Positions 24,839 to 34,124 of a stretch of 64,000 nt of DNA are shown piece by piece. Position 1 is the first letter of the stretch, and every line of letters starts with the position of its first letter. The notes beneath the pieces were generated by a model that did no database searches, was not told where the DNA came from, and saw only the letters and a program-made list of their open reading frames with translations. Source of the stretch: Clostridiales bacterium (GTDB lineage: Bacteria; Bacillota; Clostridia; Oscillospirales; Oscillospiraceae); NCBI GenBank assembly GCA_022785125.1, contig JALFRA010000009.1, positions 33,254 to 97,253 of the forward strand. The letters are read 5' to 3'. Made by a program: the position numbers and the translations under genes.

Positions 24839-25474
24839 TTATTTTTGCTTGATCCCAAGCAGACCGTACCAACCGTAATGATGGAAGGTAATAATATTAT
24901 GCACATACTGCCCGGCCTGCTCATGCGGTACATCATGCAGGATACATTCACAGATCGCCGTGATGTAGCTGGTGGTAATGATGTGAATGTCCAATTCATT
25001 GGGCAGGTTATGAGCAATTCCGTTTTCATGCATCTTTTTTGTGAACGCAAGATTGCGCTTTGTATATCGCAGACTTGCGTCCTCTATAAAGTTTTCCACT
25101 TTCGAGCCGGCGCTGCACTTGAGCAGCAGTTGAAACGCTGCAAGGTGTTCATACATATACTGCACAAATTCCATGGCCATTCGATAAGACTGCTCTATGG
25201 AATCTGCTTGCAGTGCGTTTTGCAAATCTTCGGCGCTGTTTTGAGTGTGTTCCTCAATGTGATCCATTATGTCAAGCGTGTACTCATACACTTCTTTAAC
25301 AAGTGTATAGAACAAATCCTCTTTGTTTTCAAAGTGGCGGTATATCGCCCCGGTTGTCACCTTGGCCGCCGCTGCAATGTCCTTAAGCTGTGTTTCCCGA
25401 AAGCCCTTTTTTAGAAATTCCGCCCTGGCACAATCCATAATCCGTTCCTTTGTTAAATCGGAACAGTAGCTCAA
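24839..25474 (-). CDS. TetR/AcrR-family regulator of the ABC/ECF operon
   Basis: A 211-residue regulator starting at a TTG codon (25474) that has GGGAGGGAG a few bases upstream; no ATG has a better site. The HTH is near residues 10-55 (KERIMDCARAEFLKKGFRETQLKDIAAAAKVTTGAIYRHFENKEDLF). It is the first gene of a six-gene minus-strand unit (TetR, two ABC exporter-type proteins, EcfA, EcfT, EcfS) and presumably controls it. Confidence 0.88.
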   Translation of the reverse strand: MSYCSDLTKERIMDCARAEFLKKGFRETQLKDIAAAAKVTTGAIYRHFENKEDLFYTLVKEVYEYTLDIMDHIEEHTQNSAEDLQNALQADSIEQSYRMAMEFVQYMYEHLAAFQLLLKCSAGSKVENFIEDASLRYTKRNLAFTKKMHENGIAHNLPNELDIHIITTSYITAICECILHDVPHEQAGQYVHNIITFHHYGWYGLLGIKQK

Positions 25475-25659
25475 ACCTGCTCCCTCCCTGTAGTGATTTT
25501 GATTTATTTTGATATTCTGATTATCTTCAATATCTAGAGTACCACTTCTGCATGGAAATGTCAATACACCGATGATCTTTCTCGAATATTGCATAGCCGG
25601 TTAATTTGTAAATGTTTATTGTAACTATAACGACAAAATACCCTTGATAGATCTCTTTC

Positions 25660-26372
25660 CAAAAACTTATCCTGCAAAAGTATGCCAATGAGAATGGCTT
25701 CCAGAACACCAGATTTTATGTGGACAATGGCTATTCCGAAGTGAATTTCAATCGCCCGTCCTTTGAGCAGATGATGGATGATATGAGCAACGGTGACATC
25801 GCTGTCAACGACGATATGGACACCAAGTATGAAAACAGCAACGAGCTGATGCCTTTTGATAATTTGTTCAATGAGCGACGGGTGCGGGACTGCAGCCGCA
25901 AGGTGCGGAAAGTGATGAACGCCAAGGTACAGCGGGGAATCCGAGTGGCTCATCTTTGAGCACACCCATGAAGCGCTGGTAGATCAGAAACCCTGATATA
26001 TCGTACAGGCGGTACGATCCCATAAGCGCCGCCGGACAAATATGGATGAGCGGGGTATATTCTCTGGACTGGTATATTGCCCGGACTAAAGCGCGGCTGG
26101 CCAAAGCCATCTCCGCCACGGAGGAGCGCCTGGAGAAACTGCGGAGCAGCATGGCCAATGCCAAGAATTCTATTGCCAAGGACAGAAAGTCCACCGACAT
26201 GACGGAACTGACCCCGGAACTGCTCCGCACCTTCGTAGCGAAGATCATCGTATATGAAAAAGAGGTCCAATACTCCAAACACGCACCGCAGAAGCTCCAA
26301 ATCTGTTTCCGGGACTTCAATCTCAACGAGACAGACGATATGCTGGCCTGCGGGGAAATAACGGAAAAGGCA
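25660..26372 (+). pseudogene. Degenerate large serine recombinase
   Basis: Scattered pieces of a Tn4451/TndX-type serine integrase can be read in order on the plus strand: KLILQKYANENGFQNTRFYV then DNGYSEVNFNRPSFEQMMDD (25663-25780), NELMPFDNLFNERRVRDCSRK with VRKVMNAKVQRG (about 25845-25940), FEHTHEALVDQ and SHKRRRTNMDERGIFSGLVY (about 25955-26075, with stops and frame changes), and the C-terminal MTELTPELLRTFVAKIIVYE (about 26197-26260). The N-terminal catalytic serine region and about 55 residues of the catalytic domain are missing. It marks the right edge of the accessory region. Confidence 0.85.
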
Positions 26373-26482
26373 GGCAGTGCAATTACACTGCCTGCCTGGC
26401 CCAAGGACACGCTTCAAGCTACCCCTATCAGGAGTAGCGGAATCGGGCGGTCATTTTTGCATATTGAAATGAAAGTACAGGT

Positions 26483-28144
26483 TCACTCTAGCACCGCGCC
26501 CCGGGAGGCGGAAGTGACCAGCTTGGCGTACCGGGCCAGATAGCCCGTTTTGATGCGCGGCTCGGGGCAAACCCACTTGGCTTGCCGCTGGGCCAGGGTG
26601 GCCTCGTCCACCTGCAGCTCGATCTTGCAGGAGGGGATGTCGATGGAGATGATGTCGCCCTCCTCTACCAGGGCAATGGGACCGCCCTGGGCGGCCTCGG
26701 GGCAGACGTGGCCGATGGATGCCCCTCGGGTGGCGCCGGAGAATCGGCCATCGGTGATGAGAGCCACGCTCTCGCCCAGACCCATGCCGCAGATGGCGGA
26801 GGTGGGGTTGAGCATCTCGCGCATACCGGGGCCGCCCTTGGGGCCCTCGTAGCGGATGACTACCACATCGCCGGAGACGATCTTACCGGCATAGATGGCG
26901 GAAATAGCCTCCTCCTCGCTGTTAAAGACCCGGGCTGGGCCGGTGTGGGCCATCATCTCGGGGGCAACGGCAGAGCGCTTGACCACGCAGCCCTCGGGAG
27001 CCAGATTGCCCTTGAGCACGGCAATACCGCCGTCGGGAGAGTAGGGGTTCTCAATGGGGCGGATGAGCTCGGGATTGCGGTTGATTACACCCTCCAGATT
27101 TTCCTCCAGGGTCTTGCCGGTGCAGGTCATGACGGAGGTGTCCAGCAGACCCTTCTTGGTGAGCTCCTTCATGACGGCGTACACGCCGCCGGCCCCCTCC
27201 AGATCTTCCATGTAGGTGTCGCCGGCGGGAGCCAGGTGGCACAGGTTGGGGGTGTTGGAGGAGATCTTGTTGCTCATGTCCAGATCCAGCTCGATACCGC
27301 ACTCGTGGGCGATGGCGGGCAGGTGGAGCATGGTGTTGGTGGAGCAGCCCAGGGCCATATCCACCGCCTCAGCGTTGTGGAAGGCGGCGGGGGTCATGAT
27401 GTCCCGGGGACGGATGTCCTTCTTCACCAGTTCCATGATCTGCATACCGGCGTGCTTGGCCAGCCGCAGCCGGGCGGACCACACGGCGGGGATGGTGCCG
27501 TTGCCCCGCAGCCCCATACCGATGGCTTCGGTGAGGCAGTTCATGGAGTTGGCGGTGTACATACCGGAGCAGGAGCCGCAGGTGGGACAGGCGTTGTTCT
27601 CGTAGTCCTCCACGCCGCACTCGTCCAGCTTGCCCGCCTTGTAGGCGCCCACCGCCTCAAACATATGGCTCAGGCAGGAACGGCGGCCGTCGTTGAGGCG
27701 GCCGGCCAGCATGGGACCGCCGGAGCAGAAAATGGTGGGGATATTGACCCGGGCGGCAGCCATCAGCAGGCCGGGCACGTTCTTGTCGCAGTTGGGGATC
27801 ATGACCAGACCGTCGAACTGGTGAGCCATGGCCATGGCTTCGGTGGAGTCGGCGATCAGGTCACGGGTAACCAGGGAATACTTCATGCCAATGTGGCCCA
27901 TGGCGATGCCGTCGCACACGGCGATGGCGGGGAACTCCACCGGGGTGCCGCCGGCGGCCCGGACGCCGGCCTTGACCGCCTCGGCGATCTTGTCCAGATT
28001 CATGTGGCCGGGGACGATCTCATTATAGGAGCACACCACGCCGATGAGGGGACGCTCCAGCTCCTCCTTGGTATAGCCCAGAGCATAGAAAAGGGAGCGG
28101 TTGGGGGCGCGTTCCACGCCCTTGGTAACATTGTCGCTGCGCAT
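26483..28144 (-). CDS. ilvD: Dihydroxy-acid dehydratase
   Basis: A 553-residue enzyme of the IlvD/Edd family catalysing the dehydration of 2,3-dihydroxy-3-methylbutanoate (and the methylpentanoate) to the keto acids of valine and isoleucine. Iron-sulfur ligands appear in [12 protein letters not shown] near residue 118 and in [20 protein letters not shown] near 190; the C-terminal [20 protein letters not shown] active-site loop is intact. AAGGAGGTC precedes the ATG. It is transcribed alone, divergent from a FadR-type regulator, a few kilobases from ilvC/ilvN/ilvB. IlvD fits better than Edd because of the context. Confidence 0.96.
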   Translation of the reverse strand: MRSDNVTKGVERAPNRSLFYALGYTKEELERPLIGVVCSYNEIVPGHMNLDKIAEAVKAGVRAAGGTPVEFPAIAVCDGIAMGHIGMKYSLVTRDLIADSTEAMAMAHQFDGLVMIPNCDKNVPGLLMAAARVNIPTIFCSGGPMLAGRLNDGRRSCLSHMFEAVGAYKAGKLDECGVEDYENNACPTCGSCSGMYTANSMNCLTEAIGMGLRGNGTIPAVWSARLRLAKHAGMQIMELVKKDIRPRDIMTPAAFHNAEAVDMALGCSTNTMLHLPAIAHECGIELDLDMSNKISSNTPNLCHLAPAGDTYMEDLEGAGGVYAVMKELTKKGLLDTSVMTCTGKTLEENLEGVINRNPELIRPIENPYSPDGGIAVLKGNLAPEGCVVKRSAVAPEMMAHTGPARVFNSEEEAISAIYAGKIVSGDVVVIRYEGPKGGPGMREMLNPTSAICGMGLGESVALITDGRFSGATRGASIGHVCPEAAQGGPIALVEEGDIISIDIPSCKIELQVDEATLAQRQAKWVCPEPRIKTGYLARYAKLVTSASRGAVLE

Positions 28145-28190
28145 GGGGAATGACCTCCTTCTATGTACCGCTTACGTTGTATGATAATGC

Positions 28191-28236
28191 TTGCATTGTC
28201 TGACTATATACTATATGATAGAAGGAGAACTGTCAA
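28191..28236. promoter_or_regulatory. Overlapping divergent promoters of ilvD and the FadR-type gene
   Basis: Plus strand: TTGCAT (28191-28196), 17 bp, TATGAT (28214-28219), toward the regulator. Minus strand: TTGACA (28231-28236), 17 bp, TAGTAT (28208-28213), toward ilvD. The two -10 boxes abut, so polymerase cannot occupy both, and an AT-rich dyad (ACTATATACTATATGAT) lies over them. Confidence 0.75.
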
Positions 28237-28261
28237 GAACTGACCGGAAGGGAAGTAGGGT

Positions 28262-28939
28262 ATGGAGAAAAAAAGTTTGGCCCAGCAGACAGCGGAAGGG
28301 TTGTACAGCCGGATTGTGGTGGAGAAGGGACTGAAGTCGGGCGAGAAGCTGCCCAACGAGGTGGAGCTGGCCAGAGAGCTGGGGGTAAGCCGGGCCACCC
28401 TGCGGGAGGCCATCCGCACCTTGACTGCCCAGGGGGTGCTGGAGGTGCGCCGGGGCAAAGGCACTTTTGTGTCGGCGGCGGTAGAGGAGATGAATGACTT
28501 TGGCTTCTCCAGCCTGGAGCGGGTGCGGGGACAGCTGAGGGACCTGTTTGAGCTGCGCTCTATCTTTGAACCCAGGGCCGCCGCGCTAGCCTGCCAGCGG
28601 GCCACAGAGGAGGAGCTGGCTGACATCCTGGCCCGGGGGGAAATGGTGGAGCAGTGCATCCGGGCGGGAGAGGACCGGACCCAGGCCGACCGTGCCTTCC
28701 ACGCCGCCATTGTCCGGGGCGCCCACAACGAGTTTCTGGTGCGGCTGCTTCCCCTCATCGATCAGGCGGTGTCCTCTGCCCTGATGGCGGGGGAACACCA
28801 GGAGCAGCTGGCGGAGGACACCTGCCGGGACCACGCTCTGCTGATGGAATTTTTCCGCAAGCGGGACGGGGAGGGGGCGGGCTATGCCATGGCCATCCAT
28901 ATGCGCCACTCCATGGATGTGATGGGGCTGGAGGAATGA
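28262..28939 (+). CDS. FadR/GntR-family transcriptional regulator
   Basis: A 225-residue regulator with an N-terminal winged HTH (KLPNEVELARELGVSRATLREAIRTLTAQGVLEVRRGKGTFV, about 34-75) and a helical FCD effector domain (FELRSIFEPRAAALACQRATEEEL..., with D and H residues that could bind metal: DRAFHAAIVRGAHNEF, CRDHALLMEF). Divergent from ilvD with fully overlapping promoters, so it may repress one or both genes. Effector unknown; FCD regulators usually sense carboxylic acids. Confidence 0.93.
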   Translation: MEKKSLAQQTAEGLYSRIVVEKGLKSGEKLPNEVELARELGVSRATLREAIRTLTAQGVLEVRRGKGTFVSAAVEEMNDFGFSSLERVRGQLRDLFELRSIFEPRAAALACQRATEEELADILARGEMVEQCIRAGEDRTQADRAFHAAIVRGAHNEFLVRLLPLIDQAVSSALMAGEHQEQLAEDTCRDHALLMEFFRKRDGEGAGYAMAIHMRHSMDVMGLEE

Positions 28940-29007
28940 CAGTGGATTGACGAAGACGTTATGTATCTTTATAATAGGACATATCGTTTGAAAAACGAGG
29001 TGGTGGG

Positions 29008-30021
29008 ATGCCCTTGGAAAAGCAGAACAGCTATGGACTGCTGAGCCGCTACCGGGGAGAGCTGATGGGACTGGCCATGTTGTATGTGATGCTCTTCCAT
29101 GCCTATGAACTGAACATTGCCTTTCGACCCTTTCAGATGTTCCGGGCCCTGGGCTTTGCAGGGGTGGATATCTTCCTGCTGCTCTCCGGTATGGGAATCT
29201 GCTGCTCTCTGGCCCGGCGGGAACAGGAACCCTACGGACGCTATCTGGGCCGCCGGCTGCGCCGGCTGCTGCCCGCCTTTTGGCTGGTGGTGGGGGTATA
29301 CAGCATCGCACTGGCCGCGGCAGGACGGATCACCCCTGATGTGATCTTCTGGAATTTGTCCACGCTGTATTACTGGATGAATGTGCCCGGCGGCTTCAAC
29401 TGGTATATCTCTGTAATTCTGGTGTTTTACCTGGTGGCTCCGCTGTACTTCAAACTGTTTTGTCGCTGCCGCCATAAGGAGTGGCTGACCCTGACGATCT
29501 ATCTGCTGGGATATCTGCTCTATCGGGTGACCTGGAGTGCCGGAGTGCTGCACCTGCCGGATTTTCTGCTGCGTATCCCGGATTTTGCCATGGGCTTTCT
29601 GGTGGGCTCCTATGTGATGGAGGGCAAAAAGCTCAGTGTCCGGCACCTGGCGGTGTGGGGGGCGGCGCTGATGCTTGGGATAGCTGTGGTACCGTGCTGG
29701 CGGGTCCAGCCCACCATTTTTCCGTTGACGCTTGCGATTACCGCAGGGGTAGTGCCAGTGTGCCTTATTCTGGGCAGACTGCTGGTCTGGTATCCCGGCC
29801 GGCGGGTGCCTGCCTTTTTGCGTCTGGTAGGGAGCAGCAGTCTGGAGATCTATCTGCTCAACGTGGTCATTACCCGGGAGTATAGTCTTCTGGCTCCCTG
29901 GCTGGACTACGATCCCAGACATATCAGTTTCTATCTCATTGCCTATACCCTCAATATTGCTCTGGGTGTGCTGCTCCACCGGGTGCTGGAGCGGATCATG
30001 AAGCGGTTTGCATCTAAATAA
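29008..30021 (+). CDS. Acyltransferase 3 family membrane protein
   Basis: A 337-residue protein with about ten transmembrane helices. The family landmarks are the early histidine in AMLYVMLFHAYEL and the GVDIFLLLSGMGI motif followed by YLGRRLRRLLPAFW. Such enzymes move acetyl or other acyl groups onto sugars or lipids at the cell surface. It lies 69 nt after the FadR-type gene and before a bidirectional terminator; no linked polysaccharide genes identify the acceptor. Confidence 0.9.
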   Translation: MPLEKQNSYGLLSRYRGELMGLAMLYVMLFHAYELNIAFRPFQMFRALGFAGVDIFLLLSGMGICCSLARREQEPYGRYLGRRLRRLLPAFWLVVGVYSIALAAAGRITPDVIFWNLSTLYYWMNVPGGFNWYISVILVFYLVAPLYFKLFCRCRHKEWLTLTIYLLGYLLYRVTWSAGVLHLPDFLLRIPDFAMGFLVGSYVMEGKKLSVRHLAVWGAALMLGIAVVPCWRVQPTIFPLTLAITAGVVPVCLILGRLLVWYPGRRVPAFLRLVGSSSLEIYLLNVVITREYSLLAPWLDYDPRHISFYLIAYTLNIALGVLLHRVLERIMKRFASK

Positions 30022-30055
30022 AAAGTGGCCCTCCAACCGGAGGGCCACTTTTTGT
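30020..30055. terminator. Bidirectional terminator
   Basis: AAAAAGTGGCCCTCC-AACC-GGAGGGCCACTTTTT, shared by the acyltransferase (plus) and ilvC (minus). Confidence 0.93.
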
Positions 30056-30062
30056 CATTCAA

Positions 30063-31082
30063 TTAGTTGGAAGCAGTATCCAGGTCGGTGTCGCCGCCCC
30101 AGATCATATTCTTGCGCAGCTCCTCGCCCACGATCTCCATCTGGTGCTTCTTGAGCGCGGCACGCTTGGAGTTAAAGAAGGTGCGGCCGTTCTTGTTCTC
30201 GGCGATCCACTTGCCGGCGAAGGTGCCGTCCTGGATGTCGGCCAGCACGGCCTTCATATTTTTCTTGGTCTCCTCGTAGGGCAGCACCCGGGGACCGGAC
30301 ACATACTCGCCATACTCGGCGGTGTCGGAGATGGAGTAGTTCATGGCAGCCACGCCGCCCTTGTTGATCAGGTCAATGATGAGCTTCATCTCGTGGATGC
30401 ACTCGAAGTAGGCGTTCTCGGGCTCGTAACCGGCCTCCACCAGAGTCTCAAAGCCGCAGCGCATCAGGTCCACCACGCCGCCGCACAGCACGGCCTGCTC
30501 GCCGAACAGGTCGGTCTCGGTCTCGTCGTGGAAGGTGGTCTCCATCACGCCGGCACGAGCGCCGCCGATACCGGCGATGTAGGCCAGGGCGATCTTGTAG
30601 GCGTTGCCGGTGGCATTCTGCTCCACGGCCACCAGGCAGGGTACGCCCTTACCGTTGACGTAAGTGGAGCGGACGGTGTGGCCGGGACCCTTGGGGGCGG
30701 CCATGAATACGTCCACACCGGCGGGAGGCACGATCTGCTGATAGCGGATATTGAAGCCATGGGCGAAAGCCAGGGCCTTGCCCTCAGTCATATAAGGAGC
30801 GATATCTTTCTTATAGACCTCGGCCTGGACCTCGTCGTTGATGAGCATCATCACGATGTCGCCCCACTGGGCGGCCTCGGCGACAGTCTTGACCTGCAGA
30901 CCGGCCTGCTCGGCCTTGGCCCAGTTCTTGGAGCCCTGACGCAGACCGACGCACACATCGCAGCCAGAATCCTTCAGGTTCATGGCGTGAGCGTGACCCT
31001 GAGAACCGTAGCCGATGATGGCGATCTTTTTGCCGTTCAGATAAGACAGGTCACAGTCCTTCTCATAATACATTTTAGCCAT
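30063..31082 (-). CDS. ilvC: Ketol-acid reductoisomerase
   Basis: A 339-residue class I enzyme that isomerises and reduces acetolactate and acetohydroxybutyrate in valine/isoleucine synthesis. The nucleotide-binding motif [15 protein letters not shown] is near residue 22 and the Mg2+-binding acidic motif [17 protein letters not shown] near 190. The loop after the second beta strand ([15 protein letters not shown]) carries R and S residues that usually mean NADPH preference. It follows ilvB-ilvN on the same strand after a 138-nt gap, so it is probably the end of the T-box operon. Confidence 0.97.
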   Translation of the reverse strand: MAKMYYEKDCDLSYLNGKKIAIIGYGSQGHAHAMNLKDSGCDVCVGLRQGSKNWAKAEQAGLQVKTVAEAAQWGDIVMMLINDEVQAEVYKKDIAPYMTEGKALAFAHGFNIRYQQIVPPAGVDVFMAAPKGPGHTVRSTYVNGKGVPCLVAVEQNATGNAYKIALAYIAGIGGARAGVMETTFHDETETDLFGEQAVLCGGVVDLMRCGFETLVEAGYEPENAYFECIHEMKLIIDLINKGGVAAMNYSISDTAEYGEYVSGPRVLPYEETKKNMKAVLADIQDGTFAGKWIAENKNGRTFFNSKRAALKKHQMEIVGEELRKNMIWGGDTDLDTASN

Positions 31083-31220
31083 AGTCTTTGCACTCCTTTG
31101 TCAAATGAAGGTTTTTTCTTGTCCCCGATGATAACACAGCGGGGAGGAAAAGAATGATAAGTATGATACAATCTCTGAAAAGATTTCGAGAGCGGGCCGC
31201 CGGTGGCGGCCTGGTGGCTT

Positions 31221-31787
31221 TTAAAGGAAGTTTTTGCCCAGATTGAATTCGGCTTGTTCTTTGGTCTCGTCCTCAATGGTATAGGCCCCTCGCTCCAGAG
31301 CCACCATACCAGTACGGACCAGCTCCAGGATGCCGAAGGCCTCCAGCAGTTTCTGCATGGCCTCTGCTTTGGTCTCATCGCCGATAAGGGCCAGGGTCAG
31401 GGACTTCAGAGATACGTCAATAATGGAGGCCCGGAAGATATTGGCAATCTGGATGACTTCGTTGCGGATGTCGTGGGTCTCCGCCTTGACCTTGAACATC
31501 ACCAGCTCCCGGCGAATGGAGCGCTCCGGCTTCAATTCCTGAACGGAGTAGACAGGAAACTGCTTCCGCAGCTGATTCATGATCTGCTCGATCATGGGGG
31601 CGTCGGCCCACACTTCGATGGTGATACGGGAAACCGTGGGGTCATCGGTGGTGCCAACAGCCAGGGATTCGATGTTGTAGCCTTTGCGGGAAAACAGCCG
31701 GGAGACCTGGGACAGGACGCCGGCGGCGTTTTCCACCAGCACCGAAAGGGTGCGGCGGGTGGCGTTCATCTCATTCATATTCCACAC
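31221..31787 (-). CDS. ilvN: Acetolactate synthase small (regulatory) subunit
   Basis: A 188-residue regulatory subunit. The N-terminal ACT domain is clear (RRTLSVLVENAAGVLSQVSR followed by LFSRKGYNIESLAVGTT), followed by the C-terminal ALS_ss domain (RELVMFKVKAETHDIRNEVIQIANIFRA...). It conveys valine feedback inhibition to the large subunit and raises its activity. The start is 5 nt after the large subunit stop, so they are translated together. Equivalent to IlvH in other nomenclature. Confidence 0.95.
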   Translation of the reverse strand: MWNMNEMNATRRTLSVLVENAAGVLSQVSRLFSRKGYNIESLAVGTTDDPTVSRITIEVWADAPMIEQIMNQLRKQFPVYSVQELKPERSIRRELVMFKVKAETHDIRNEVIQIANIFRASIIDVSLKSLTLALIGDETKAEAMQKLLEAFGILELVRTGMVALERGAYTIEDETKEQAEFNLGKNFL

Positions 31788-31792
31788 CCTCC

Positions 31793-33502
31793 TCAGTCCA
31801 GAATAAAGTCGGTGACAGGGGTACCCGCGGATACCATGGGGTGGACCATGGCGTCCTTATCAATGGCGCACTCGATCAGATAGGGGCGGCCGGCGGCCAC
31901 AGCCCGGCGGAAGGCCGATTCAAACTCCTCCTGAGTGGCGGCACGCTCGCCCTGAATACCGTAGGCCTCCGCCAGCTTCACAAAGTCAGGGCCCCGGTCC
32001 AGGTCGGTCTGAGAGAAACGCTTGTGGTAGATCAGATTTTGCCACTGGCGCACCATGCCCAGAGTCCGGTTGTTGAAGATCACGGTGATGACCGGGATGT
32101 TGTAGTGCTCGGCGGTACACAGTTCATGGCAGTTCATCCGGAAACAGCCGTCACCGGTACACTGGACCACCACCTTGCCTGGGTTGCCCACGGCGGCGCC
32201 CATAGCGGCGCCCAGGCCGAAGCCCATGGTGCCGAAACCGCCGGAAGTGATCAGCTGGCCGGGGCGGGAGAAGTGGTAGTACTGAGCGCACCACATCTGA
32301 TGCTGGCCCACGTCTGTGGTAATGATGGCGTCCCCGTCGGTAACCTCCTGAATGGTCTCCAGGATCTCATGGGGGTGGAGGATATCGTCCTTTTTCAGGG
32401 GGATCTCCTCGTGGGAGAACACCCACTCCTTCCACGCGGGATAGTCATGGGCGGGCAGCTTGGCGTTGAGCAGCTCCAGCACCCGGCGGGCGTCGCCGAT
32501 GATGTGGTGGTCGGTGACCACATTCTTGTCGATCTCCGCCCGGTCGATGTCGATGTGGACGATCTTGGCATTGGGGGCGAAAGTAGCAGGATCGGTGGCT
32601 ACCCGGTCGGAGAAGCGGCAGCCGATGGCGATGAGCAGGTCACACTGGTCGCTGGCCATATTGGAGGCGTGGGAACCGTGCATCCCGATCATGCCGGTAA
32701 ACAGAGGATGGTCGCCGGGACAGGCGCCGCCGCCCATAATAGTGGAGGCAACCGGGGCGCTGAGGGTCTCGATAAATTTGCGGAATTGGGGCACCGCGCC
32801 CTTGGAACGGATCACGCCGCCGCCCACCAGAACCAGAGGTCGGCGGGCCTCCTCGATCATATCCAGCAGAGTCTGGATATCTCCGGCATCGGGCTCGGGA
32901 GCTTTCAAATCGTGGCTGGCCCGGCGAAGCATGGCGGCCAGACGGCCGTGGTTGGGATGCTCCGCCAGGGGCAGGGGCTCATACTCCGCCTCGGCGGCGG
33001 TGACGTTTTTGGCGATGTCCACCAGTACCGGGCCCGGGCGGCCGGTGCGGGCGATGGCGAAGGCCTCCCGGATCACGTCGGCCAGCTGGTTGGGGTCCTT
33101 TACCAGGTAGTTGCACTTGGTGATGGGCATGGAGATACCGGTGATATCCACCTCCTGAAAGGAGTCCTTGCCAATCAGGTTTTCACTGACGTTGCAGGTA
33201 ATGAACACCACGGGGGAGGAGTCGTAATAGGCGGTGGCAATGCCGGTGGTCAGGTTGGTGGCGCCGGGGCCGGAGGTGGCAAAGCACACGCCCACCTTGC
33301 CGGTGGCACGGGCGTAGCCGTCGGCGGCGTGGGAGGCGCCCTGCTCATGGGCGGTGAGAATATGCCGGATCTTATCCTTATAGCCGTGCAGCTCGAACTC
33401 GTCATATACATTTAGAATGGTGCCGCCGGGGTAACCGAATACGGTATCCACCCCCTGCTCCAGCAGACATTCCATCAGGATCTGGGCTGTTTTCATTCTC
33501 AT
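31793..33502 (-). CDS. ilvB: Acetolactate synthase large (catalytic) subunit
   Basis: A 569-residue thiamine-diphosphate enzyme condensing pyruvate to acetolactate (or with 2-ketobutyrate). Visible features: the catalytic glutamate region TAHEQGASHAADGYARATGK near 50, the FAD-binding middle domain, and the TPP/Mg motif GDGCFRMNCHELCTAEHYN with VIFNN near 440. I start at ATG 33502 (AAGGAGGTC upstream); the frame stays open through the T-box leader but that part is not coding. First gene of ilvB-ilvN-ilvC. Confidence 0.97.
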   Translation of the reverse strand: MRMKTAQILMECLLEQGVDTVFGYPGGTILNVYDEFELHGYKDKIRHILTAHEQGASHAADGYARATGKVGVCFATSGPGATNLTTGIATAYYDSSPVVFITCNVSENLIGKDSFQEVDITGISMPITKCNYLVKDPNQLADVIREAFAIARTGRPGPVLVDIAKNVTAAEAEYEPLPLAEHPNHGRLAAMLRRASHDLKAPEPDAGDIQTLLDMIEEARRPLVLVGGGVIRSKGAVPQFRKFIETLSAPVASTIMGGGACPGDHPLFTGMIGMHGSHASNMASDQCDLLIAIGCRFSDRVATDPATFAPNAKIVHIDIDRAEIDKNVVTDHHIIGDARRVLELLNAKLPAHDYPAWKEWVFSHEEIPLKKDDILHPHEILETIQEVTDGDAIITTDVGQHQMWCAQYYHFSRPGQLITSGGFGTMGFGLGAAMGAAVGNPGKVVVQCTGDGCFRMNCHELCTAEHYNIPVITVIFNNRTLGMVRQWQNLIYHKRFSQTDLDRGPDFVKLAEAYGIQGERAATQEEFESAFRRAVAAGRPYLIECAIDKDAMVHPMVSAGTPVTDFILD

Positions 33503-33530
33503 GGTGGAAAAGACCTCCTTTGGCTGGTAT

Positions 33531-33795
33531 GGGAGAAAAACAACATGGCGGCTTCGTCCCATAGGACGAAGCCGCCATAGCACTCCGTGGTACCACCTAA
33601 CTTCGCGGGACAACCCCGCGCACTCGTGCCCCGGTAACGGAGGGTGACCGTCCCCGCCTACTGTATTCGGCGGGGCCGCTCCCGGGTGACCTTCCGATGC
33701 GGCCTCACGGGAGCTTACACCGACCGCTCCCTCTCTGCGCTTATGTGCCGCCCGTACTGTCCCGGTCATCGCATTTCTGCTGCTGCAAGTTGTTA
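33531..33795 (-). ncRNA. T-box leader of the ilvBN operon, probable valine specifier
   Basis: Minus strand: a stem I region with the AGTA loop (GGGACAGTACGGG), AGAGAGGGAGC...GGTGTAAG, the opposite strand GGAAGGTCACCCGGG, the T-box AGGTGGTACCACGGAG (33580-33598) and a strong terminator ATGGCGGCTTCGTCC / GGACGAAGCCGCCAT with a T-run (33531-33578). Pairing CCGGG with CCCGG places the specifier opposite AGTA as GTC (33688-33690), a valine codon followed by A. Uncharged tRNA-Val would stabilise the antiterminator. Confidence 0.92.
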
Positions 33796-33801
33796 GACAT
33801 A

Positions 33802-33830
33802 ATCATAACTTTCCCTGGGGGCTTTGTCAA
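33802..33830 (-). promoter_or_regulatory. SigA-type promoter of the ilvBN T-box transcript
   Basis: Minus strand: TTGACA (33825-33830), 17-bp spacer, TATGAT (33802-33807). Between here and 34021 the sequence is AT-rich with no gene I can support. Confidence 0.85.
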
Positions 33831-34021
33831 TCAACCTTTTAAAACTTCTGCATTTTAAACAAGTAAAGTGACGGAGGGCGGGACAGAATCCACGGTTCCG
33901 TCAACAGGAAAACCGGTTGGTATAATTTTTTCAAAGAGCAAAAATGGAGCAGAAGAATCTATGTTTTTAATAAAACTGGCAAGTTTAAATGAAAAACAGT
34001 AAGAAATTTGACGGTTTTAAC

Positions 34022-34050
34022 TGGACAATTTATGTGCTTTGCGATATGAT
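34022..34050 (+). promoter_or_regulatory. SigA-type promoter of the rnf operon
   Basis: TGGACA (34022-34027), 17-bp spacer, TATGAT (34045-34050), about 75 nt before rnfC. Confidence 0.65.
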
Positions 34051-34124
34051 AGTTCTGTTTGAGATACCGGTCAAACAACTCAGAAAAATGGCCCGTGTGT
34101 GGGTCAGATTTGCGAGGTGGACCT

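Noticed and set aside
26369..26398. Hairpin GCAGGCAGTG / CACTGCCTGC as an attachment site or terminator
   Set aside because: It lacks a T-run and no second copy was seen at the left edge of the island, so neither role is supported.
26582..28153. A long plus-strand open frame opposite ilvD, and a similar one opposite ilvB (31841-33415)
   Set aside because: Both are antisense shadows of intact biosynthetic genes and have no ribosome binding site or recognisable domains.
33696..33698. ATC (isoleucine) as specifier of the ilvB T-box
   Set aside because: It is next to the upper stem, but the lower-stem pairing and the parallel with the valS leader put GTC (33688-33690) in the specifier position. 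Only a covariance fold would settle it.
33503..33769. N-terminal extension of ilvB through the upstream open frame
   Set aside because: This stretch is the T-box terminator and antiterminator; the AAGGAGG and the family N-terminus place the start at 33502.
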